A stretch of 6,351 bases of DNA from Verrucomicrobiales bacterium (lineage in GTDB: Bacteria > Verrucomicrobiota > Verrucomicrobiia > Verrucomicrobiales > SKLO01). Position 1 is the first letter of the stretch, and the number at the start of each line of letters is the position of its first letter. Location of the stretch: contig SKLO01000563.1 of assembly GCA_007123195.1 (NCBI GenBank), forward strand, positions 1 to 6,351, read 5' to 3'. The notes beneath the pieces were generated by a model, which worked only from the letters and a program-made list of their open reading frames with translations, searched no databases and was not told where the DNA came from. The position numbers and the translations under genes are program-made. This document shows, piece after piece, positions 1 to 5,122 of the stretch.

Positions 1-20
1 AGGCGCGGCCAGTGTGGAGT

Positions 21-161
21 AGACATTCTTGTCTGCTCGCGACACCCCCCGACGGCGTGCCCACGGCCTGGCCCCTTGGGGGATCGGGTGGCTTCCCCCG
101 CGCTTGGGCTGATGAGGCTTGGCCATCGTCCAGTCATTGGCAACGGCAGACAGGAATGTCT
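21..161. repeat. Inverted repeat pair A (21-36 and 146-161)
   Basis: AGACATTCTTGTCTGC at 21-36 is matched by the reverse complement of 146-161 at 15 of 16 positions. Each arm is itself a small palindrome: AGACA/TGTCT around four bases at 21-34, and a longer 8-bp stem in the right arm. The arms are about 110 bp apart. Two copies of one self-complementary word in opposite orientation suggest a dispersed intergenic repeat family, but only these two copies are visible here. Confidence 0.65.
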
Positions 162-176
162 GCCTGCACTCTGGAC
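128..176. repeat. Compound hairpin with GGAA loop
   Basis: GGCAGACA (145-152) and TGTCTGCC (157-164) form a perfect 8-bp stem closed by GGAA, which fits the GNRA tetraloop pattern when read as + strand RNA. An outer 6-bp stem, GTCCAG (128-133) with CTGGAC (171-176), encloses it across an internal loop of 11 and 6 nt. No T-run follows, so it does not look like an intrinsic terminator. It could be a REP-like DNA element or a structured RNA segment; the sequence does not decide between them. Confidence 0.6.
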
Positions 177-211
177 CATCGTTGTCCCCATCTCCGCGCC
201 GGTCCGGCGAA

Positions 212-334
212 CGCGGCTCGCCAGGGACGGCTCGCCCTACCGTTGCCAACGCAGCTCATTGGCCTTGCCAGCGGGGAGCGTCCCTCGGGATTGCCACCCC
301 GCGGGGTAGGGCGAGGCGTCCCTGCCGAGCCGCG
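212..334. repeat. Inverted repeat pair B, 30-nt arms (212-241 and 305-334)
   Basis: The 30 nt at 212-241 and the reverse complement of 305-334 agree at 28 of 30 positions; the mismatches are at arm positions 10 and 19. The 63 nt between the arms contain the palindrome at 296-307 and a small GGGA/TCCC stem at 274-284. The left arm also contains GGCTCGCC twice (215-222 and 229-236). The size and near-identity fit either a large stem-loop or two copies of a dispersed intergenic repeat inserted head to head. No transposase or target duplication is visible, so it is not called a mobile element. Confidence 0.8.
296..307. repeat. Perfect 12-bp palindrome
   Basis: ACCCCGCGGGGT equals its own reverse complement. 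It overlaps the outer edge of the right arm of inverted repeat B by 3 bp and may be part of the same element. A protein-binding site is possible, but no known operator is recognised. Confidence 0.5.
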
Positions 335-539
335 CGGGCCGGAATGACCTCCTTTCGCCCTCACGCCGCGCACACCAACCCGACCGCGCGCTGCCCGCGA
401 AAGGCCCGCGCTGCGCAACCTGCAATTCCATTGGTCAAGGCCGGTCCGCTGGCTTAGGGTGCGGGTCCGCCCGGTGGCGGCGTCTGACGGGTGGCTCCGA
501 GGTTGTTTCCGTCCCTTGCGCGCCGTGTCGCCGCGCTGC

Positions 540-2210
540 ATGCCCATGACCGAGACCACCAGTTCCCTTGCCGTCGATGCCGCCGGGTCAGCCAGCCAGA
601 CATCCGTCCACCCGGTCGATCGCCGGCGCACGTTCGCGATCATCTCGCATCCGGACGCGGGCAAGACGACCCTGACGGAGAAGTTCCTGCTTTATGGCGG
701 GGCGCTGCATCTGGCGGGGTCGGTGACCGCGCGCAAGAACCAGCGCGCGACCACCAGCGACTGGATGGAGTTGGAGAAGCAGCGGGGGATCTCGGTGTCG
801 TCGACCGTGCTGCAGTTCGAATACCGCGACTGCGTGATCAACCTGCTGGACACGCCCGGGCACAAGGACTTTTCGGAGGACACCTACCGGGTGCTGACCG
901 CGGTGGACGCGGCGGTCATGGTGGTGGACGCGGGCAAGGGCATTGAGGCGCAGACGCGCAAGCTGTTCGAGGTGTGCCGGCGCCGCGGGGTGCCGATCTT
1001 CACCTTCATGAACAAGCTCGACCGCCCGTCGCGGCCGCCGCTGGAATTGCTGGACGAATTGGAGTCGGTGCTGGGAATCGACTCGTTCCCGTTGAACTGG
1101 CCGCTGGGCGACGGTCGTGATTTCAAGGGCGTGTATGATCGCGAGCAGCGGCAGGTGCACCTGTTCGAGCGCACGCCGCACGGTGCGTTCCGGGCGCCGG
1201 TGGCGGTGAGTGACATCCATGATCCGGCGGTGCGCGGGGCATTGCCCGAGCTGGTCTATGCGCAGGTGTGCGACGAGTTGGAACTGCTGGACGGGGCCGG
1301 GGTGGATTTTGATTTGGAACAAGTGAGGGCCGGCCAGCTGACGCCGGTGTTCTTCGGCAGCGCGATGAACAACTTCGGCGTGCAGCTGTTGCTGGACCGG
1401 TTCCTGAAGCTGAGTCCGCGGCCTGCCGGGCGCGAGGCCAACGGGCGCCTGGTGGAGCCGCGCGACGAGGTGTTCTCCGGTTTCGTGTTCAAGATCCAGG
1501 CCAACATGAATCCCAAGCACCGCGACCGGGTGGCGTTCATCCGGGTGGTGTCGGGCAGTTTCCGCCGCGACATGAACACGGTGCTGGTGCGGACCGGCAA
1601 GAAGGTGAGGCTGGGCAACTCGCAGCGCTTGTTCGCGCAGGAACGCGAGACCGTGGACGAGGCCTGGGCCGGCGACGTGGTGGGCATTGTCGGCAATCAC
1701 GACTTTTTGATCGGCGACACCCTGAGCGACGACCCGGGCATCGAGTATCGGGAAATCCCGCGCTTTTCACCCGAGTGTTTTGCGTTCCTGCACAACAGCA
1801 GCACCGCCAAGTTCAAGCGCTTCCGGGCCGGGCTCGATCAACTGTTGAAGGAGGGCGTGGCGCAGTTGTTCGAACAACCGGACGCGCTGCAGCGCATCCC
1901 GCTGCTGGGCGCGGTGGGTCCGCTGCAGTTCGAGGTGCTCAAGCACCGCATGGAGGCGGAGTATGACGCCGACTGCCGGGTCGAACTGGCTCCGTGGGAG
2001 GTGGCGCGCTGGGTGCGCCGCCGCACCAGCGAAGGCGACGCCGGCGACGACGATGCCGAAAAACCGCAGCTGCTGCTGCCGACCGACGCGGTGCTGGCCA
2101 GGGACGGGCGCGGCCACTGGGTGGTGCTGCTGCCCAACGAGTGGTCGGTGAACTACCTGACCGACAAGAACAGCGACTACCAGTTCAGCGACCAGCCGCC
2201 GCGGGGCTGA
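540..2210 (+). CDS. prfC: Peptide chain release factor 3 (RF3)
   Basis: RF3 is a cytoplasmic translational GTPase that removes RF1/RF2 from the ribosome after peptide release. From the ATG at 540 the product is 556 aa, slightly longer than E. coli RF3 (529 aa). The G domain shows the P-loop SHPDAGKTTLTEK (about 36-48), the switch I region DWMELEKQRGIS (74-85), DTPGHKDFSEDTYR (104-117) and NKLD (158-161). The RF3-typical segment FVFKIQANMNPKHRDRVAF (315-333) begins the domain II/III part, and a C-terminal AxxEARWV-like segment precedes an extended tail. The frame stays open up to a GTG at 459, but the extra 27 residues resemble non-coding translation. ATG 540 and ATG 546 are the plausible starts, and neither has a clear Shine-Dalgarno. 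The roughly 30 residues before the P-loop are Ser/Ala-rich and not conserved. The gene converges with the DUF1080 gene 25 bp downstream. The family call is secure; the exact start is not. Confidence 0.96.
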   Translation: MPMTETTSSLAVDAAGSASQTSVHPVDRRRTFAIISHPDAGKTTLTEKFLLYGGALHLAGSVTARKNQRATTSDWMELEKQRGISVSSTVLQFEYRDCVINLLDTPGHKDFSEDTYRVLTAVDAAVMVVDAGKGIEAQTRKLFEVCRRRGVPIFTFMNKLDRPSRPPLELLDELESVLGIDSFPLNWPLGDGRDFKGVYDREQRQVHLFERTPHGAFRAPVAVSDIHDPAVRGALPELVYAQVCDELELLDGAGVDFDLEQVRAGQLTPVFFGSAMNNFGVQLLLDRFLKLSPRPAGREANGRLVEPRDEVFSGFVFKIQANMNPKHRDRVAFIRVVSGSFRRDMNTVLVRTGKKVRLGNSQRLFAQERETVDEAWAGDVVGIVGNHDFLIGDTLSDDPGIEYREIPRFSPECFAFLHNSSTAKFKRFRAGLDQLLKEGVAQLFEQPDALQRIPLLGAVGPLQFEVLKHRMEAEYDADCRVELAPWEVARWVRRRTSEGDAGDDDAEKPQLLLPTDAVLARDGRGHWVVLLPNEWSVNYLTDKNSDYQFSDQPPRG

Positions 2211-2226
2211 CGGGCAGCGGGCGGCT
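2194..2226. terminator. Possible hairpin between convergent genes
   Basis: AGCCGCC (2194-2200) pairs with GGCGGCT (2220-2226), and an inner GCTG (2206-2209) pairs with CAGC (2215-2218). The structure spans the prfC stop codon and the gap before the DUF1080 stop. Its position between converging genes suits a two-way terminator, but only a single TT follows on the + strand and there is no U-tract, so factor-independent termination is doubtful. Confidence 0.25.
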
Positions 2227-2235
2227 CGTTGGGGT

Positions 2236-3063
2236 TCAGTCAGGGTCGGCGGCGCAGGGTCGGGCCTCGCCGGCGGCTTCGATCTTGAGCGGGCGCAGGG
2301 TCACGTTGCGGATTTCGCCGATGGTCTGGAAGGTGGTCAGCGAGAGCGGGGCGAATTCCTCGATCGGACCCGGGCGCAGGGCGACCTCCTTGCCGTCGAT
2401 GTCGACGTCGATCACTTTTTCGTCGTCGATCCACACCATCAGCGCCTCCGCGGTGACCTGGAGCCTGACCTTGTACCACTGCTCCGGCTCGAAGCGTTTG
2501 TAGGTGCCGCTGTTGTTCTCGGCGGCGTCGAGGCCGTCGATCGAGGAGATGCCGACCAGCGATCCGCCCCAGCCGCCGAGCACCAGAGTGGCGCCGGATT
2601 CGTCGTCGCCGACCGGAAACGTCAGCCCGAGGAAAAAGTCGAATCCGCGGAGGCGCCGCGCCTCCAGATCGATCTGGTAATCGATCTTGGGCAGTTCATC
2701 GGCTTTCTTGTAGATCACGCCGCTGATCATCTCGCCGGCGCCGATGCGCATGACGCCGTCATCGACCACCACCGGGGCGCTGCCGCCGCTTTCGACCCAC
2801 TTCCAGTCGTCGAGCGACTTGCCGTCGAACAACACCACGGCGTCCTTGTCCGCCGGGCTGGTATCGGTGGCCGTGTCCCCGGCGGCGGGTTCCGCCGACA
2901 GCGCCCGCTGGTGGGCGACGACGGCGAGCGACAGCAGGGCGGCCAGGACAAGGGATGGCGCGGCGGGACGGCCGCGGGTCAGGCGCGATCCCAGCGCGGC
3001 TGCGGGCTGATGGGGCTGGGGCTGGGGCTGGGGCTGGTCGGCGGAGCGGCGGCGGATGGGCAT
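2236..3063 (-). CDS. Secreted DUF1080 (3-keto-disaccharide hydrolase-like) protein
   Basis: The 275-aa product has a long basic n-region (1-34), a hydrophobic stretch (SLVLAALLSLAVVA, 37-50) and a likely signal peptidase I site after ALSA (about residue 57). There is no lipobox Cys, so a periplasmic or exported soluble protein is expected. The mature part opens with VVLFDGKSLDDWK (76-88), the hallmark start of the DUF1080 beta-sandwich family (Pfam PF06439). WYKVRLQV (196-203) and IRNVTLRPL (251-259) near the end also fit the lectin/glucanase-like fold. Some family members act on 3-keto-glycosides; substrate and activity here are unknown. The start at 3063 is the only ATG before the signal peptide. 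It gives a PQPQPQPHQP stretch (11-20) encoded by a DNA tandem repeat, and no clear ribosome binding site precedes it. The gene is transcribed away from ispH and converges on prfC. Confidence 0.85.
   Translation of the reverse strand: MPIRRRSADQPQPQPQPHQPAAALGSRLTRGRPAAPSLVLAALLSLAVVAHQRALSAEPAAGDTATDTSPADKDAVVLFDGKSLDDWKWVESGGSAPVVVDDGVMRIGAGEMISGVIYKKADELPKIDYQIDLEARRLRGFDFFLGLTFPVGDDESGATLVLGGWGGSLVGISSIDGLDAAENNSGTYKRFEPEQWYKVRLQVTAEALMVWIDDEKVIDVDIDGKEVALRPGPIEEFAPLSLTTFQTIGEIRNVTLRPLKIEAAGEARPCAADPD
3011..3037. repeat. TGGGGC hexamer tandem repeat / G-quadruplex motif
   Basis: Four perfect copies of TGGGGC plus TGG lie in a row on the + strand. They give four runs of four G (3012-3015, 3018-3021, 3024-3027, 3030-3033) separated by two-base CT loops, a textbook intramolecular G-quadruplex pattern. 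The repeat lies at the extreme 5' end of the DUF1080 gene, with the G-rich strand as its template strand, and encodes the Gln-Pro stretch. The 6-bp unit can change copy number without shifting frame. Confidence 0.85.
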
Positions 3064-3116
3064 GGTCCAGCATGGCCGGGGTTGGCGCGGGGCGCAAGCG
3101 CGGCCGGATTACCCGG

Positions 3117-3145
3117 TGGAGACGGGGCCCGGGCTGTGCTATAGG
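3117..3145 (+). promoter_or_regulatory. Candidate sigma70-like promoter for ispH
   Basis: TGGAGA (3117-3122) matches four of six bases of the -35 consensus. It is followed after 17 bp by TATAGG (3140-3145), preceded by TG in the extended -10 position (3137-3138). Transcription would start near 3152 and leave a leader of about 130 nt before ispH. It is the best match I found in the spacer by eye, but GC-rich genomes give chance matches and the -10 lacks the conserved final T. Confidence 0.3.
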
Positions 3146-3214
3146 GGGCTCGGGGAATTGCTGGCCCCCGCCTTGTCGCTGCTTGGTCTGGCGGGTGCTT
3201 GCCGGTCCTGCCCC

Positions 3215-3231
3215 GGCCCCGGTTCGGGGCC
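3215..3231 (+). other. Strong hairpin in the ispH leader
   Basis: GGCCCCG (3215-3221) pairs fully with CGGGGCC (3225-3231) around a 3-nt loop, giving a very stable all-GC stem about 53 nt before the ispH start codon. No T-run follows, so it is not a classical terminator. If the promoter near 3117 is real, the hairpin lies in the 5' leader and could affect transcript stability or translation. Confidence 0.45.
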
Positions 3232-3284
3232 ACACGGCCCGTTCACCCGAGCCCGGGTCTTGATCCTCGACGTAACACTCTTCC

Positions 3285-4592
3285 ATGGCCACCACCATTC
3301 CGACATCGACCGAACGCCCATCCACCGCGCCCGCGCCCACGCCGAAGGCGGCTGCGAAACCAAAGCCGCGCCGGGTCAACGTGCGCACCCGTGAGGTGAT
3401 GGAGTTGGTGCAGGCCGAGGTCGAGAACCACTACCGCAGCGAGGTCGTGGAGGCGCTGCGCCAGCAAGGCGGCATCGTGTCGGTGGGCAACACCACCATC
3501 CGCCTGGCCAAGCAGTTCGGCTTCTGCTACGGGGTCGAGCGCGCGATCGACCTGGCCTACGCCGCGCGCCGGGTGTTTCCGGACAAGCGGCTGTTCCTGA
3601 TCGGCGAGATCATCCACAACCCCGAGGTCAACCGCCAGTTGGGTGAGATGAAGATCGAGACCCTCGAATGGCGCGAGGCCGACGCCAACTACGAGGACCT
3701 GACCGAGGACGACGTGGTGATTGTGCCTGCGTTCGGCGCCTCGATTCCCATCATGGACAAGCTGCAGGACCGCGGTTGCGCGATTGTCGACACCACCTGC
3801 GGCGACGTCATGAGCGTGTGGAAGCGGGTGCGCCAGTATGCCAAGGACGGCCGCACCTCGATCATTCACGGCAAGGCCTCGCACGAGGAGACGCTGGCCA
3901 CGTCCTCGCGCGCCCGCGGCGACGACCGCAGCGGCCATTACCTGGTGCTGCTGACGCTCGATGATGTCGACTACGTGGCGGACTACATCCGCCACGGCGG
4001 TGACCGGGAAGCGTTCCTGCAGCGTTTCGAGGGGGGGCACTCGCAGGGTTTTGATCCTGACACGCACCTGACGCAGGTGGGCGTGGCCAACCAGACCACC
4101 ATGCTCAAGTCCGAGACCGAGGAACTGCAGCGGCGCATTGCCGCGGCGGTGGCCGACCGCGACGGACCCGAGCTGGCGGCGGAGAACTTCCGCGTGTTCG
4201 ACACCATCTGCGGCGCCACCCAGGAACGGCAGGACGCGCTGTTCGACCTGCTGCGCAAGCCGATGGACCTGCTGCTGGTGGTGGGCGGTTACAACAGCTC
4301 CAACACCTCGCACCTGGTGGAGATTGGCGAGCAGCAGCTGCCGACCTTCTTCATCCGCAACGCCGAGTGCCTGAAGTCGCTGGAGGAGATCGTGCATTTC
4401 GATCTCCACAGCAAGGCCGAACGCAGCAGTTACTCGGAGCAGTTGCTGCGCGACGAGCCGATCATCGTCGGCATCACCGCCGGCGCCTCGTGCCCGAGCA
4501 ACCTGATCGAGGACACGATCCTGCGGGTGATGCAATTGCGAGGGCTGGGCGCCGAGCCGTTGCGGCGGGCGCTGGGACTGGCAGCGGCGTGA
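3285..4592 (+). CDS. ispH: 4-hydroxy-3-methylbut-2-enyl diphosphate reductase (long IspH/LytB)
   Basis: IspH is the cytoplasmic iron-sulfur enzyme that converts HMBPP to IPP and DMAPP in the last step of the MEP isoprenoid pathway. The three conserved cluster cysteines are present: C81 in FGFCYGVERA, C172 in DTTCGDV and C309 in TICGATQERQDA. Other expected active-site positions are seen: H111 in IIHNP, H200-E202 in SHEET, TT 271-272 in ANQTTMLKSET, SSN 338-340, and S402 in TAGASCPSNLIED. At 435 aa it is longer than E. coli IspH (316 aa). It resembles the plant/cyanobacterial class in the segment before the first Cys (about 34-70) and in a roughly 30-residue insert with HGGD...FDPDTHL (237-262). 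Residues 1-30 are a Pro/Ala/Lys-rich tail of unknown role. ATG 3285 is used; no good Shine-Dalgarno precedes it, and the conserved part starts well downstream. A DksA-like gene follows on the same strand after 137 bp. Confidence 0.95.
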   Translation: MATTIPTSTERPSTAPAPTPKAAAKPKPRRVNVRTREVMELVQAEVENHYRSEVVEALRQQGGIVSVGNTTIRLAKQFGFCYGVERAIDLAYAARRVFPDKRLFLIGEIIHNPEVNRQLGEMKIETLEWREADANYEDLTEDDVVIVPAFGASIPIMDKLQDRGCAIVDTTCGDVMSVWKRVRQYAKDGRTSIIHGKASHEETLATSSRARGDDRSGHYLVLLTLDDVDYVADYIRHGGDREAFLQRFEGGHSQGFDPDTHLTQVGVANQTTMLKSETEELQRRIAAAVADRDGPELAAENFRVFDTICGATQERQDALFDLLRKPMDLLLVVGGYNSSNTSHLVEIGEQQLPTFFIRNAECLKSLEEIVHFDLHSKAERSSYSEQLLRDEPIIVGITAGASCPSNLIEDTILRVMQLRGLGAEPLRRALGLAAA

Positions 4593-4620
4593 GGCCGGCC
4601 CCGCCCGGAGTCGGCCGGTC
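4593..4620 (+). terminator. Hairpin directly after ispH
   Basis: GGCCGGCC (4593-4600) pairs with GGCCGGTC (4613-4620) over 8 bp, one of them G-U, with a 12-nt loop. The stem begins at the first base after the ispH stop codon. The sequence that follows, CCGTGATGG, has no U-tract. It may protect the 3' end or act as a weak terminator that partly separates ispH from the downstream gene. Confidence 0.35.
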
Positions 4621-4729
4621 CCGTGATGGACCCCGCGCCCGGGCCGATGGTTCCGCTGGCGGGCGATTCGGGCTGGCGGGCATGATGGAAACGGCTTGCC
4701 TGCGGCCACCGGCGGCGGCAACGGTCCGC

Positions 4730-5071
4730 ATGATAGACGTCGATCAGGCGATTGAACTGGAGCTGAGGGTGCGTGATCTGATCGAGGAGATCGAGCGCGA
4801 TCTGGAGCGGGCCGAGGCGACGGTGAAGCCGCCGGGCAAGCTGGACGGCACCGAGGGCCGGTTGTCGCGGCAGGATTCCATGCTGCACCACGAGATGGCC
4901 AAGGCCGGCCTGCGGCGGCAGCGGCAACGGCTGACCGCGCTGCGCGAGGCGTTGGTGCGGATGGACAAAGGCGCCTATGGGGTGTGCGCCAACTGCGGTG
5001 ACTGGATCAGCTGGGAACGGCTGGACGGGCAGCCGGAGGCGCATTTGTGCGGCACCTGTGCCGCCCGCTGA
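4730..5071 (+). CDS. Short DksA/TraR-family zinc-finger protein
   Basis: The 113-aa product has a helical, charged N-terminal half (about 5-80, likely a coiled coil) and a C-terminal C4 zinc finger: C86-x2-C89, then 17 residues, then C107-x2-C110. GAYGVCANCGDWISWERLDG (81-100) closely follows the DksA zinc-finger pattern, and GRLSRQDSM (43-51) resembles the GRLSRxDA motif of short DksA-like proteins. Such proteins are thought to bind RNA polymerase through the secondary channel and modulate initiation. E. coli DksA is 151 aa, so the coiled coil here is shorter. The paired aspartates of the DksA tip (DxxDxA) are not evident, so a ppGpp-linked DksA role should not be assumed. The frame is open upstream; ATG 4682 would add 16 poorly conserved residues, and ATG 4730 is chosen because it starts the charged helix. 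Neither start has a clear ribosome binding site. The gene may be co-transcribed with ispH. Confidence 0.85.
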   Translation: MIDVDQAIELELRVRDLIEEIERDLERAEATVKPPGKLDGTEGRLSRQDSMLHHEMAKAGLRRQRQRLTALREALVRMDKGAYGVCANCGDWISWERLDGQPEAHLCGTCAAR

Positions 5072-5122
5072 CCCCCGTCAGAACCCGGGGCCACGGGCGA
5101 CCTGCCGGGGGCCGGCCGGCGC
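5072..5122. terminator. Convergent gap with weak hairpins
   Basis: The 51 bp between two converging stop codons contain CCCGT (5074-5078) pairing with ACGGG (5093-5097), and the perfect 10-bp palindrome GCCGGCCGGC (5111-5120). No T-run is present on either strand. The position suits termination for both genes, but the structure is weak evidence in DNA of this GC content. Confidence 0.2.

Larger units (their letters stand above)
1..539. other. Non-coding, repeat-rich region upstream of prfC
   Basis: No open frame here has a recognisable protein family, a ribosome binding site or a composition like the neighbouring genes. The short open frames on both strands are Arg/Pro/Ala-rich, as expected from GC-rich non-coding DNA. 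What the stretch does hold is many inverted repeats, listed separately: arms at 21-36 and 146-161, a compound hairpin at 128-176, two 30-nt arms at 212-241 and 305-334, a 12-bp palindrome at 296-307, and a 6-bp stem at 78-83/94-99. A 10-bp inverted pair (137-146 with 240-249) and an 8-bp direct repeat, TCATTGGC (134-141 and 256-263), link the two halves. Positions 335-539 show no further structure I would call. I see no good sigma70-type promoter for prfC. Confidence 0.7.
3064..3284. other. Divergent intergenic spacer, DUF1080 / ispH
   Basis: This 221-bp non-coding spacer must carry the promoters of both divergent genes. It contains a candidate + strand promoter (3117-3145), a possible stem GGGGGC/GCCCCC (3144-3149 with 3164-3169) that competes with CGGGG/CCCCG (3151-3155 with 3166-3170), and a strong hairpin at 3215-3231. 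I do not recognise a riboswitch or a known operator. On the - strand no convincing promoter for the DUF1080 gene stands out. Confidence 0.6.

Noticed and set aside
1..345. CRISPR array or tRNA/rRNA gene in the repeat-rich left flank
   Set aside because: The repeats are inverted and irregularly spaced rather than direct with uniform spacers, and no tRNA cloverleaf or rRNA-like stretch could be found.
12..457. Several overlapping open frames in the left region on both strands
   Set aside because: They run through the inverted repeats, have no conserved motif or ribosome binding site, and are Arg/Pro-rich as expected from non-coding GC-rich DNA.
431..459. TTGGTC ... TTAGGG as a prfC promoter
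   Set aside because: Only half of the -35 bases match and the -10 hexamer is poor, so it is no better than chance.
459..539. GTG at 459 as the prfC start
   Set aside because: The 27 added residues resemble translated non-coding DNA and no Shine-Dalgarno supports this start; RF3 proteins begin close to the P-loop.
588..1700. A 370-codon open frame antisense to prfC
   Set aside because: It is His/Arg/Gln-rich with no recognisable domain and lies wholly opposite a clearly conserved RF3. Such antisense frames arise from GC-rich codon usage.
3243..4721. A 492-codon open frame antisense to ispH
   Set aside because: It has no family motifs and a His/Val/Arg/Gln-rich composition typical of an antisense shadow; the + strand IspH explains this DNA fully.
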